A stretch of DNA of 54,106 nt from Ectocarpus siliculosus (GCA_000310025.1 FN649732.1:1-54106), one strand, 5' to 3'; shown: positions 10,359 to 21,965, numbered from the stretch's first letter. A program made the numbers and translations. Notes: generated from the sequence alone by a model not told the origin.

Positions 10359-13127
10359 CTGCACGAGGCATCCAGTGGTCGAGCAAAGGCAAGGACGACG
10401 ACGTTTACTTTGACAGTTGGACTGGGTAGTCGCTGTGCAGTCGGCGCCACTGAGGGTGCTCTGCAGGCGTCGTGATGTGCTGAGGTCAACGCCAGCTCCC
10501 GACGTTTGTCCACGCCTTTCTCCTCCAACGTACAGAGCCGCTAAGCGAGTAATCGTGAAGCCGCTCATGGCAGCACGAGGTACGCCTGATGATGGCAAAT
10601 GGCGCTTGTACAAGTAGCAGGCGACACCTGTTGTAGCGACATGCTCTAAAATCAAAAACTGATCCAAGGATACACGTTGAAATCAAAAACACTTTCCTTT
10701 TTCGCGCCCCTTCGCCATTGGATTTTTTGGGCGACATACTGGTATGTTTGATCACCATGGTGTTCAACAAAATTATTCATGCGTTGTCCTGGCCTTGAAG
10801 AGTACGGAAGAGGAGGTGCACAGACAGAGGCAGAACGTTTTCGATGTAGCGACGATGACAACGACAACAACATGTGGCGGGAACACTGAAATCATGAGTG
10901 CCAGTGGGAAATACTCTGATCAGGAAAAAAAGTCCAGCGTTCGGCGAACCATGCGACTATTCGCACCCCATGCTCACTTAAATCCTGTCAGCCGCTGGAA
11001 GGCTACGCCCCGCCCAAAAAAGAACAACATGCGACGAGTTCTCGCAAAGGTACCCGATGTACTTCCTTTGTCAATATCTAGGCTAGGCTTTAGCGGCCCA
11101 TATTCAAACTGGCCACTGCTGTTTATCTGAGTTTAAACTTTAAACTCAAAGACAACTGTGCAAATCGCCATACCTGGTCCTTGAATACGTCGAGCTCTGG
11201 GTGGAGCGGGCATGCTAGAGGGATAGCCAGCGCCGGGTCTTTATCCAGGAACGGGTAGACGCTCTTGTCCGCGAGATGGACAAAACAAGATGGGGACGCA
11301 AGAAAATGTGAAGGGGTGCGAGCACCGTCAGTGAAGGCACTCCAAATTTAACATATTCTGCTTCAGAGACAAGGACGGAGGCCAATGTGACTCAACCTGT
11401 AGTCAATAGGCTCGCTTGGATTCTTGTTTGCCAAAGAGAAAAGGCCTCCTGTCCTGTCACATACGGCTACGTTTCGCTTGGTATTGGCCTTCCTGCGTTT
11501 CTTTTGTACAAGTTCGGAAAGCATGCGATGTTCTGTGCATCGGTATTGTCAACACTGCTACTTGCACGGACAATACTGCTGCACTGGGTGTCCCGCTGTA
11601 ATTACCTACAGCAGTCACGGCGGTACAAGCTCGTGTTGCCCCTCACAGCAGTCAACAAAAACAGAGTAACATGTTTAGAATAACGTTTACATCTTATGAG
11701 ACCAACCCTTGCCACACAGATGTTGTGTATTTCAATTAAGGTCACTGATGTGGCTCCCGGCCAACCTTACTGACATGAAAAGATGGAGTGTGTAACATGC
11801 TGGGAGCGGAGACCTGCTGGGCATCATCAACCCAGGTGCGGCGTGACTCAATTTTCAAGATCTTCAGTAGTTGTGCCGCACAAAGGTGCAGTGACCTGCC
11901 GGCCAATTGCCTACGGCAGTGCTGCGGCTTTTTCTCTGTCTTTCTCGACAACATGCAGCGGCTTGCTGTAGACGCGCGCTGAAGTTCATCACACATCAGG
12001 TGTCTGCGAGTGGGATACAAGCGGCGTGTTGCGGCACTAATATAGCAAGTGACGCGGCGGATTGTTCTCGTCGTGAAAGTAGCTTTCGTTGCTGACCTTA
12101 GCAATGATCTTCCGTGCCTGGCGCGAATGCTCCCTAGAGCAACTGCTTTCATTGGCCGACATTGCGCCCCGATGTCGTCGTAAGTGTGCACCACGCCGTG
12201 TGTCCTGGCCACCGCTACTGCGGCGGTGGTGTGCGTCTGTGGCCCGCGTCTGTGGCCCGCGTCTGTGGGTCGGGTCGGGGTGGCAGGCGGGGAACCCCCT
12301 CTCCGTGTTTCTCGTCCTCGTGCCCCCCTCTCACACGCCGCAACCCCACACACCCAAAGCGTCAAGAACCACAGTGACACACACGCTGACGACAAGGTGA
12401 GGGCGTGGTGACCAAACCTTTCTCTCATTGTGTGCAATACCTCAGGGTCTAGTCCTCCCGTCTGTCTGTTCTTGCAAGGTGGCCACAATTAGAGGTTGGT
12501 CTCAAAGGTCTCAAAAGCACCACAGCCGCAAACGTTGTTCAAGTGTACCTCGAGGTACAGGTGTAAGTCGAACACCTAGCATCTAGGCGTGGGGCATGCA
12601 AAGCTCTCATGCATAGGGTGGATGTCTACTACTACCCGTTTTCATGTTGCGGCCGCTTGGATGGTGGTGAACCTGCACTCGATGCTTAGAACTCAGAACT
12701 GGGCGTGCGGTAGCCAGAGCCAGATCACGATGCATGCGAGCTTGCCGAGGCATGCCGAACGAACCAATCAGCAGCTCAGCAACGCTGAGAGCCGGTGCTT
12801 GCCGGGAACACCGTCTACCTGCTGTTTGTAGAGCGCATCACCTCTGTTCCCTAGCACACACCTGCTGCATGCAATCAAACACAGACCCGATTCGCAGTGA
12901 CACCTCCTGCACGGCGTTCCGCCATCCACAGATCCACAAGCCAACCAAAGTGGGGCGAAAAGCGCAACCAGCAGTATCGGCTTGTCACCGGGCAAAGAGA
13001 GACGGCACTATTATAGCAGTGGTACAATATTGTCTAGAGGATGGGCGAGGTTCTTGGTCTGGTACGCACGCACCCCACGCCCCACGCACCCCCCCCACCT
13101 GTCCTGCTTGTGCAGAAACAAGCAAGG
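10359..13127. other. Upstream region between the zinc-finger gene and RRP1
   Basis: The stretch must hold the 5' part of the minus-strand zinc-finger gene and the promoter of plus-strand RRP1. Two minus-strand frames have signal-peptide-like hydrophobic cores: one from the ATG at 12432, one around 12995-12930 without a clear ATG. A GC-rich triple repeat (GGCCCGCGTCTGTG words) sits at 12219-12275. Nothing else is supported. Confidence 0.4.
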
Positions 13128-16100
13128 ATGGCGAAGGGACGAAAACGACCGGCTTCGGCGATCGAAGAGGACGGCAGCGGCTCGGTTCCTCTGGCCGATG
13201 GCATGGCTTCCACCACAACTGCTGCCGGTGGTGAGTTGGTCAAACCCTGCTGTGTAGCGTGAGTAGCTCTTACCCCTCGATGCAGAACCGTGTGCGGAGT
13301 GGTACGTACCCGATCAGTTATTGTCGAACTGCGAGCACGCAGGTACTGCTGTAGGTAGTACGCCAGGCGCGCTCAACCGAAACCTCTCCCCTTTTCCCGC
13401 GTGCAAGTTGGGTGCCGAGTTACCCGCGAGGGTGTGACAAGCGGCGACAGTCCGATCAATACTGTTTGCGTCGAGGATTACGGCGGCCGACATGCGTCTC
13501 GTTTTAGGATCTGGCGGAGATTTTTTCTTGTCTCAAAAAACATTCACCTTGTAGACTAATTCCTTGGCTTGATTTTTGAATCCGAAGGAAGATCGATTGG
13601 GTGCATCGCAGGCCGAAATTCAGCTCTTCCAAGAGACGGCCGCACGGCAGTGAGACACGAGAGAAGAGCTGAGCCTGTAAAACGCCAGAATCTTGCTAAA
13701 TAGACTTTTTTTGACGGCCGTGGTGTTGGTGCGTCTCTCCCACACGTACGCTGAGTCCCGCACTGCCTGTCTTCGTTGCGGTGTTGGCAGCAGGCAGTGA
13801 CGGTGGTGGTGATGGTGGTGGTGGTGGTCCGAAGGCCCTCGAACCCGGCGCCAAGAACAACGAGGTCAAGTTCGGGAAGCACCTGGCCTCGAGCGACAAG
13901 CGAGTGCGCGACCGCACGGTGGGCGCGCTGCGGGAGTGGCTCCGCCAGCGAAGCAGGGGGGGGAGCCTGACCGACTTGGACTTGCTCAAGGTGACATGTG
14001 CATGCATGCGTGCGTCGTACGTACGTACGTACGTACGAACGTGGTGACCCGCCTGTCCTCTGTCGTCCTTCTTTCGTTTGTAGGAAAGATGCATACAACT
14101 ACAGAAAGACTATCCGTTCGAGACATGACCACAGTCGAAGGGGATGGGTTCAACAATTTTCAGCGAGTGCGGGAAATATCCGCTGGGTACTTTTATCCTT
14201 AGCCTGGATACTGAGCTTGTTTTTGAGTCAATTTTTTAGCTTTTGTAGAGAATACTCCACGTACCAACACGGAGAGACTATTCGTTCGAGACATCACCGC
14301 AGTCGCAGGGGATATATTGAAGTATTTTGTTGAACCCCCACCGACGATGATGACGAAAAGACACGTCGCCGGGGGCGGACTGGACACACCGGGTTTGATT
14401 CTACAGTTGTACGTGGCCACTTGGGTCCATCAACCTGAATCCCTTGTCGGGGTCAGGCGCTTCGCGGGGTGGCGAAGGACGCCACACTGCAGGCGGGGGG
14501 GGGGATCGTGATAGTGGCCTGTCTGGTCGTCGCAAGGTGGAAGTCATTTTTCCTTGGTGTATACAAGAGTTTCGTTGCCCGCAGTATGCAAACGGAAACG
14601 CCCTCGCACATTGCGACGACGGAGCACCTGACTTTTGTTTCTTGCTTAGTCCTGGAGTGGGACGGGCTTGGTGATGTGAAGAGACCAGTGCCGCTTCGCC
14701 GCGGTGCAGCAAACCACAAGTATTATTTATCACGCGCGCTTTTTCTCTCCCGCCATCTTCTTCTTATCGTCTTTCCTTTTTCCCCGAACTGAACGAACGA
14801 ACGAAATTTGTCAAGATCTGGCGCGGGCTATGGTACTGCATGTTCATGTGCGACAAGGCTCCCGTCCAGCGAGAGCTCGCCGAGAACCTGGCCGGCCTGC
14901 TTCGCCTCTTCAAGGACGACCGGGCTGAGGGTGTGCGCTTCTTCAAGTCCTTCTGTGTCACTATGCAGCGGTGAGTTGGCCTTTTTTTTTTTTTGGAACG
15001 TAAGAGGCGGAGAGATGGCACCTCCCGTAGACCCACTTTCGAATATCGATTGCTCCACAACCAAGATTGTCTGTACCGTACCGTATACCGTACCGTGGTA
15101 TTCCGTACGGGGCGGAGAGATGGCACCCCTTCTAGACCGACTTTCAAAGCTCGATTGCTCCACAACCAAGTGGTGCAGGAAGAGCCCGATGCGTCTACGC
15201 CATGTCTTCGACGAGACATTTCCAAAACCACCATTTTTGGTATTGGCACAATCGTGGTCGTGGAGCAATCGAGCTTTGAAGGTCGGTCTAGGGGGGTGCC
15301 ATCTCTCCGCCTCTTACGGAATACCACGGTACGGTATACAGTACGGTACAGACAATCGTGGTTGTGGAGCAATCGAGGTTTGAAAATCGGTCTAGGGGGG
15401 TGCCATCTCTCCGCCTCTTGCACTATTCCAGCAGAAAGGTATACATACACCGAGCTTTGCTTGTGCACAATATTCCTCGCGCAGATAGCGGGCTCTGGCT
15501 AGATTTATGGAGGCATTATGTGTGGAGGTGGCATCCTCGCCGTGGAAGACAATATTTACATGTCCACACGGTACAAATGACTCGGATTTACTCATGTCTG
15601 GGCCCTTTGTTTTTCCTCTCGTTGCTCAAAGAGCGAGTTTTGTAGAGCCTCGTCGCCCTCAGTGTTGATTGTTGTTCTGATGTGATGAGCTTCACGCTGT
15701 GGACGCCGCCCCAGTCATATGCCTCCTCCTCCAAACGGAGGGGCCGTGGTGAAAAACACACGCTAATTCGTATCTGATCAGAATTTTTTGCTTTGCACGA
15801 GGGTTCCATCCGATGACGCGGTGCCTGCACCACCGAACCGGTAGGCGTTAGTGACGGTCGGCAATGGTGCACAACACACCTCGATTCAACGGTCACATTT
15901 TCTCAACGGATAGTAACAGTGGCGGGAGAGGAAGAAAAGAACGTGGAGAATTGGCTCCGCAATCAAATTCGTTGTTGCCGACCCCCTCGGGAAAGTTCCT
16001 GCCAGCGTACCAGCTTTGCGCAGCTCTGCAGTTGGGCAAGTCCACAAAGTGTTCCCATACTTGGTGGTGCGTAAAAAGTGTTCTCTGTGCCCGGTTGCTG

Positions 16101-19100
16101 TCTAGATTACCCTTCTGTTGCGATTTTTTTTGCAGGCAACTGCGGGGATTTTCTGTCATCACTGTGCTTGACTAACCTTGTCCCACCAGCCCCGCTGTTG
16201 CTGTTGTGCTCACATTAAAAACCAACCCGGTCTCTGCTCAGTCCCATCCTAGCATTCGTGCCGATTCTGGTGCCGTTGTTGGCACTAACATGCAGCACCT
16301 TCCCTGCCGCCATCCCTCCCGTGCGTTTACTTTGCTCTCCGCACACCCGAAAAGCGACTGGGAGCGTATCGACAACCTCCGGATCGACAAGTACTACACC
16401 CTGGTGCGGGTGTTCGTCCGAGAGGCGCTGGCCTTCTGTTGCCTCCCCCCCCCGGCCGTGGAAGGCCAGCCCAAGCAAAAGAAAAAGAAGAAGGGCAAGA
16501 AGAACTCTCCAGCGGAAGAGGCAGAGACGTCCGCTAAGGCCGGCGGCGTGTGGGACCTAGGCCTCCTCGGCGCAATGTCGGACGTAATGGAGGTCGAAGT
16601 CCTTACGCTGCGCCCGGCCCCGATCGGCCTGAGGCTCCACCTCGCGGACGTCTGGGCGGAGGAGGCGTGCAACGCGGGGGGCGCGGACATGCCCACAGAG
16701 GCGTTTCTGGTGGCGCTGGCGCCGTGGCTGAGGGTGGCCGCGGAACCAGAGACGAATCCGGTGGTGTTCCGGAGAACCTTTGAAGGGGTGTTCGAGGGAC
16801 TCCTGGGGTTGTTCCCGGAAGATAAGGATGGGATGGAAGAGGAGGAGGAGGAGAAGAAGGTGTTTGCGGCGGTGGAGTTGGACCGGGTGCAGGCGTGCTT
16901 GTTCGAGGTGGCCGCAGCCCCGCAGGTGACCAAAAGAATGAGAGACCATCTTCTATTTCAAACAACACTGCCTTGGTCGAGCTAGTCCCCGACCTGCAGC
17001 TTAAGCTTTCCCATGCGGGATGAATGTTGTATACATGTTTTTCGCCTGTTTTCTGAGCCCGGTGCGCCGCATGCAAGCGCCGCCGTCCGCCGTCCGCCTC
17101 CGGACTCTCCGAGGGAAACCCGTTTGAGACTACAGCCTACAGCCAATGCCCACTTGGCCGAGGGTACGATATGTTTTACACCGTAGTTCCATTTTGTGCG
17201 TACTTATGCCCGTCTTCGTCATCGTTTCACGTACAAGTATCGCTGCTGATCCGCCGCCTGCCTGCATCACCACAAACTCTGTCTCGACGCTCTCGGCCGT
17301 ATTCCATCAATGCTCCCTCTTATTGCCGACCCAACCCCCCCCCTCCCCCCCTACCCATCAGACCCGGGATAAACGCCGCGTGAAGCTGTACGAACTCCAC
17401 CGCCGCTATCAGAAGCGTACGGGGGTGACGCCCGACGCTACCGCGCCTCCCAGCGGCATTCTTCCCCTCCCTGAGGAGTCTGACGATGATGAGGAGGAGG
17501 AGGGAGGGGGCGACGGGGAATACGACGGCGAGTACGTCGAGGCCGGCGCGAGGCTGCGCGCGGCGAGGGGACCAGAGCCGGCGGTGGCGGGTTGGGTGGC
17601 TGCCGGAATCGCCTCCGGCGCCATCAGCTCGGAGGAGGGTGGAGAAGAGGGGGGTGGTAAGAAGGCCAAGAAGAGGAGGAAGAGGAGCGGCAGCGAGGAC
17701 GATGAGGCGGAGGTAGACGGCGGTGGCGAGAAGAAGAAGAGGAGGAGCGGGGAGGAGGAAGAGGAGGAGGCTAGCGCCAAGAAAAGGCAGAAACAATCGA
17801 GAGGTTCGGTCGAGAAGGACAGCGGGGAGGTCGCTGACGCTGAGGCGCCGGCGGCTACCCGTGCGGGAGTCGAAGCCGGGGCAGATGCTGAAGCGGGGGC
17901 CGTAACCCCTGGCAAGAAGAGCGCCAAGAAGCGCAAGAAGGTAGAGGCCTCTCCGCCGGGGGGTGCCTCCAACGGCGCCGTGACGGGGGAGGGGACGGTG
18001 GTGGCGGCGGCGGCCAACGGCGACGGCGTGTCGTCTCCCCCTTCGAGCAGCAAGCGCAAGAAGAAGAAGAAGCGCAGGGGCTCGGCCGATGGTGTGGCGA
18101 CGGTTGCCGATGACGATGCGGCCGCCGCCGCTTTGTCAACGGTAACAGCAGCAACTCCGGAAGCGGAGGCAGCAGCTGCCAACGGCGACGGCGTATCGTC
18201 TCCCCCTTCGAGCGGCAAGCGAAAAAAGAAAAACAAGGGTAGGGTCTCGGCCGATGGTGTAGCGGCGGATGCTGGTGACGATGCGGCCGCCGCTGTGTCA
18301 ACGGCAACAGCAGCAGCTCCGGAAGCGGAGTCAGCAGCCCCGGCCGACGTAGTAGCGGAGAGTCCTTCCTCGAGCAAGAAGAAGAAGAAGGGCAAGGAGG
18401 AGGAAAAGGTGGCGACGCCTGATGCGGGAGAGTCGGAGACCACCCCCGAGGTGCTAGAGTATCCCGCCTGTTTTGTTTTCGTTGCCGCCGCCGATCGACA
18501 AATTTGAAAGCTCGTCTTGGCGGTCACCTTGCCGGCATGGGGCAATGGAGCCCCCCCCGGTTCGTCTCTTCGCGGTTAACCGTTTCCGTCAACCCCAGTT
18601 TGCTTACACGAATGCATTTGGAAGCGTGGCCGATAGGCATTGCTGCTCGATGTCGTTGGTTCTCGGCTTTCGACAGGAAGTTTTCAACTGTATTTTCATT
18701 CATTGTATAGTAGGTCACTGAATCAAGTCTGCCTTCTACACGGACCGAATAGGGATGGATGTGGGCTCTTGGTTCAAGCCCTGGCCGATGTGTACGCCTG
18801 ACCGGTCGCTCGTTCCAACTTGTGCTGATGAGAACGAGAGAACCAACGGGTTACGGTTGGGCGAGATAGAGCCGTTTCAAGTGTAGGCCTTGTTGGATAA
18901 CTTGACATTCTCATTGTTCCCGCGACGACGAAGAGCCGTTTCAAATCAAGGTCTTCTAGAATGACATTCTCAATGTCCCCGTGCCCTCCTTGTTTTTGGG
19001 AACCCCATCTAGGATGATGCAACAACCACCCCAGACTCGTCGTCAGAGAAGAAGAAGAAAAAGAAAAAGAAGAAGCGGCCTTCCCTCGAAGCGGTAGCGT

Positions 19101-21964
19101 CGCCGACACCCCTCCCCGGAAACACCGCCTCCGAAGAGGTTTCGGCGCCGTCCTCGGGTTCGTTCCAAACCCCGCCGAAGAATGCCGGGGGCGGCGGCGG
19201 CGGCTCCTCTAGCAAGAAGAAGAAGAAGAAGAAGAGCCCGGCAGCCGGCGAGAGCGCGAGGAAGACCGTAACTTTCGGGGCCAACATGGCGAAGGGTGAG
19301 CAGGTGATGGTGTCGCGAAAGTTCAATATCTTGGAACGCAAGATATAGAAGTCGGGGTATCTGTCTTGGGCAATAATTTCGAGCGTTTCGTCCGCGAACA
19401 AAATTATCTGCTGTAGGACGGGTTCGTTCTGTTTCCCTTCGTTGCTGTCGAGCGCTGCGATTTTGAGCATTTCTAAGGTTGAAAGTCAGCACCGTTCGTA
19501 GGGCACCCACCCAACTCTGAGATGATGAGCTTCACGCTGTGGATGCCGCCCCAGTCATACGCTTCTTCCTCCAAACGGAGGGGCCATGGTGACAAACACA
19601 CGCTAATTCGTATCTGATCAGAACTGCTGTTGCGAGTGTGAGTGAGCACATGTTGCGTGGCGCTTGCTCATACGTACTTCCGCCGAGGCATAGGTAGTTG
19701 TAAAAAAACAATAATAAACATACCCCAGTTTGACACATTTCCTCGTCGGGATGGTTGCGACCGGCATGATTGGCTTCCATTGAACCGGCATCACGTCGTT
19801 ATGATCCTGTGTTTCTAGTTTCTACAAGCCTCGTGTAGAGTGCGCCGGGGCCTTGTCTCGATTGGGACTGGGCACTCTGGTGCCTTTTTGTTGGATATTT
19901 TCTCATGTTTTTGTTGCAAATGCTGATGCTGGGTACTTCTGCCGTGCGTCCGAAATATTTGCTGATGGCGAGAAATTCTGGATGATCTTCACAGCTTAAC
20001 GCTGCGCACAAAAGCCTCAGCCCATCGTGCTTCTCCAAACGAAGGATTCCCTGTTGACAGCCACCCTTTACTTCGTCGCTCGAAGGACAAGGCTCTTGTT
20101 CCAATCGCATCGACTTTGTTTGTCTTTGTTTCTTTTTCTCGTAACGGTAGAGTCCACGTTACGAACTTTGCGGATGACGAGAAATTCTGAGATGATGAGC
20201 TTCACGCTGTGGATGCCGCCCCAGTCATATGCCTCCTCCAAATGGAGGGGCCGTGGTGACAAACACACGCTAATTCGTAGCTGATCAGAACACATCGATT
20301 GTGCATTTTTTCCATCTCTTTGTTATGATTTAATGCCATCAGTATCCCTGCGCGACAGGGAGTACTGAACAGTAGCAAGCAACACGATTTCTACGTCTCG
20401 CTGATGTTAGCGAAGTTTTCTGAAATGATGAGCTTCACGCTGTGGATGCCGCCCCAGTCATATGCCTCCTCCAAATGGAGGGGCCGTGGTGACAAACACA
20501 CGCTAATTCGTAGCTGATCAGAACACATCGATTGTGCATTTTTTCCATCTCTTTGTTATGATTTAATGCAACAGTATCCCTGCGCGACAGGGAGTACTGA
20601 ACAGTAGCAGGCAACACGATTTCTACGTCTCGCTGATGTTAGCCGAAGTTTTCTGAAATGATGAGCTTCACGCTGTGGATGCCGCCCCAGTCATATGCCT
20701 CTTCCAAATGGAGGGGCCGTGGTGACAAACACACGCTAATTCGTAGCTGATCAGAACACATCGATTGTGCATTTTTTCCATCTCTTTGTTCTGATTTGAT
20801 GCCATCAGTATCCCTGCGCGACAGGGAGTACTGAACAGTAGCAGGCAACACGATTTCTACGTCTCGCTGATGTTAGCGAAGTTTTCTGAAATGATGAGCT
20901 TCACGCTGTGGATGCCACCCCAGTCATAGGCCTCTTCCAAATGGAGGGGCCGTGGTGACAAACACACGCTAATTCGTAGCTGATCAGAACACATCGATTG
21001 TGCATTCTATCTCTTTGTTCTGATTTGATGCCATCAGTATCCCTGTGCGACAGGGAGTACTGAACAGTAGCAGGCAACACGATTTCTACGTCTCGCTGAT
21101 GTTAGCGAAGTTTTCTGAAATGATGAGCTTCACGCTGTGGATGCCGCCCCAGTCATATGCCTCCTCCAAATGGAGGGGCCGTGGTGACAAACACACGCTA
21201 ATTCGTAGCTGATCAGAAGTCTCCCCATGCCTTGTGTATTTAGTTCTCGAAGTCCCAGAAGCTGATGTTGGTCCACGTCTTTGTCACCTGTTGGACACCT
21301 CGCACCTTTGTGCTTTCCCACGAAAGATGGCGTTGTTACTATGCAAAAATGATAACGTTGTTGCAAATCCAAGCAAGGCAAGAATGGCGGCGTCCCTAGT
21401 CCACCGTTTGTTGTCGGTGAGCGCAGGTACACAAGAAGAACTTGTTGCCTCTCAACGCTGTGGGCTCGTCTGTCTCTCTTTAACCCCACAGCCTGAAAAA
21501 CTCCTCTCTTGAAAAGTCGAATCTTGCGAGTTTCAAGCGGACAACTGTCCGATACCTCATGTGCGGTAAGCCAACAACAGGAATGGTACTTCTCAACTGA
21601 CTTTAGCGCACAATCAAAACCTACTGTCGAGATCTAGTTGGGAAATCCCAATGACAGATCAAAAAGTGTTTGAAAAAGATGGAACACCAGACCTTGAAAC
21701 AAGAACCTGCATGGTCTCGGAGCTCAAAAATACGCCACCCTCCCCCGCCCCCCCCCCGCCTCTTTTTTGCTGGCCCCAGAACACCAAAAGTCGGTAAAGG
21801 ACTTGAAGACGCGGGTTATCACACCCTCGAAGGACGCTGGAACTCCCCAAAAGGGGCTCTTGAAGGTCGGCGGGGGGGGGTCCGGGGTCAAGCTCATGAA
21901 ACCTGCGGCAGGGCGAAAGGATACCCCGTACGCCGGCAAGAAGAAGGCCTCCGATTATTTCTAG
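13128..21964 (+). CDS. RRP1: Ribosomal RNA processing protein 1 (RRP1/Nop52 family)
   Basis: Seven exons, all phase-compatible: 13128-13230, 13791-13990, 14816-14970, 16355-16925, 17362-18450, 19013-19295, 21780-21964; 861 aa. The start is the ATG before AKGRKRPASA. The Nop52 domain spans about residues 58-250: FGKHLASSDKRVRDR (62-76), LTDLDLLK|IWRGLWYCMFMCDK across the exon 2/3 junction, ELAENLAGLL, then RDWERIDNLRIDKYYTLVRV in exon 4. A Lys/Glu-rich, disordered, nucleolar-type middle (exon 5, with repeated KKKKK and SPPSS blocks) leads to the conserved C-terminus: KTVTFGANMAK in exon 6 and GTPQKGLLK ... KKKASDYF in exon 7, as in animal RRP1 proteins that end near an aromatic dipeptide. RRP1 acts in the nucleolus in 27S pre-rRNA processing for the large subunit. 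Introns 3 and 6 host snoRNA-like elements. Introns are 436-2484 nt. Gene call nearly certain; splice sites inferred. Confidence 0.95.
13998..14040. repeat. (ACGT)n tract in RRP1 intron 2
   Basis: A GTACGTACGTACGTACG run lies just inside the donor side of intron 2 of RRP1. It is self-complementary and short. Confidence 0.8.
15002..15419. repeat. Long imperfect palindrome in RRP1 intron 3
   Basis: The left arm (15002-15170) and right arm (15249-15419) are reverse complements over about 170 bp with few mismatches: GGCGGAGAGATGGCACC opens the left arm and GGTGCCATCTCTCCGCC closes the right. Each arm is itself a direct repeat of a unit of about 115 bp containing GATTGCTCCACAACCAAG. A loop of about 78 bp separates them. 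In the host pre-mRNA this would fold into a very long hairpin. It could be a foldback transposon or a source of small RNA. Confidence 0.85.
15675..15783 (+). ncRNA. Candidate box C/D snoRNA, copy 1 (RRP1 intron 3)
   Basis: TTCTGA and TCAGAA at the ends can pair as a terminal stem. Inside them sit a C box (GTGATGA) and a D box (CTGA). A CCTCC-AAAC-GGAGG hairpin lies in the middle and a C'-like GTGGTGA follows. This copy is alone in intron 3 and has T just before the D box, as copy 2 does. Sense to the host gene. Confidence 0.68.
18866..18988. repeat. Two-copy tandem duplication in RRP1 intron 5
   Basis: GAGCCGTTTCAA followed about 40 bp later by GACATTCTCA occurs twice in succession, with diverged spacers. 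The second copy ends about 25 bp before the acceptor of exon 6. Confidence 0.6.
19515..19623 (+). ncRNA. Candidate box C/D snoRNA, copy 2 (RRP1 intron 6)
   Basis: The terminal stem is five pairs (TCTGA/TCAGA). C box ATGATGA at 19522 and D box CTGA near 19614. The hairpin is CCTCC-AAAC-GGAGG like copy 1, and the base before the D box is T, so copies 1 and 2 form a subtype distinct from the tandem copies 3-7. Confidence 0.68.
19975..20070 (+). pseudogene. Decayed copy of the snoRNA-like element
   Basis: GAGAAATTCTG-GATGATCTTCAC at 19970-19992 mirrors the start of copy 3 (GAGAAATTCTGAGATGATGA). A CTTCTCCAAACGAAG remnant follows at the hairpin position. The C box is altered (GATGATC) and no D box with matching stem is found, so this copy is probably inactive. 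Confidence 0.5.
20185..20290 (+). ncRNA. Candidate box C/D snoRNA, copy 3
   Basis: TTCTGA/TCAGAA terminal stem, C box ATGATGA, D box CTGA, and a hairpin of type CCTCC-AAAT-GGAGG. The putative guide before the D box ends GCTAATTCGTAG. First unit of the tandem array; G separates the stem from the C box where copies 4-7 have A. Confidence 0.72.
20418..20523 (+). ncRNA. Candidate box C/D snoRNA, copy 4
   Basis: Same layout as copy 3, 106 nt, with A between the terminal stem and the C box. The guide region before the D box is identical to copy 3. Confidence 0.72.
20651..20756 (+). ncRNA. Candidate box C/D snoRNA, copy 5
   Basis: Same layout. The hairpin left strand reads CTCTTCC instead of CTCCTCC, a change that keeps a G-U pair, so the hairpin is preserved. 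Boxes C and D and the terminal stem are intact. Confidence 0.72.
20884..20989 (+). ncRNA. Candidate box C/D snoRNA, copy 6
   Basis: Same layout. It differs from the others at two unboxed sites (GCCACCCC for GCCGCCCC, and CATAGG for CATATG) and shares the CTCTTCC hairpin strand with copy 5. Boxes and terminal stem are unchanged. Confidence 0.72.
21113..21218 (+). ncRNA. Candidate box C/D snoRNA, copy 7
   Basis: Last unit of the array, 561 bp upstream of the acceptor of RRP1 exon 7. Boxes, terminal stem and hairpin match copies 3 and 4. The downstream spacer is unrelated to the array spacer. Confidence 0.72.
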
Positions 21965-21965
21965 T

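Larger units (their letters stand above)
20185..21218 (+). repeat. Tandem array of a 229-234-bp unit carrying the snoRNA-like element
   Basis: Five units start at about 20185, 20418, 20651, 20884 and 21113. Each has the 106-bp snoRNA-like module and a spacer of about 125 bp (ACACATCGATTGTGCATT..., a CCCTGCGCGACAGGG hairpin, ...CGATTTCTACGTCTCGCTGA). Spacers are nearly identical, so the array is recent or homogenised. It lies wholly inside RRP1 intron 6. Confidence 0.95.

Noticed and set aside
11742-12488. Minus-strand frame with a signal-peptide-like start (ATG at 12432)
   Set aside because: Attractive as the missing first exon of the zinc-finger gene, but no donor in the right phase leads to 10358; kept only as a candidate.
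17409-18545. Long minus-strand frame (378 codons) opposite RRP1 exon 5
   Set aside because: It is the antisense shadow of the Lys/Glu/Gly-rich exon, giving Ser/Phe/Leu runs with no motif.
20185-20290. Resemblance of the TGACA...CACGC..AATTCGT part of the repeat to the 3' half of U6 snRNA
   Set aside because: The match is short and gapped, and the rest of U6 (5' stem, ACAGAG box) is absent, while box C, box D and the terminal stem fit a C/D snoRNA better.
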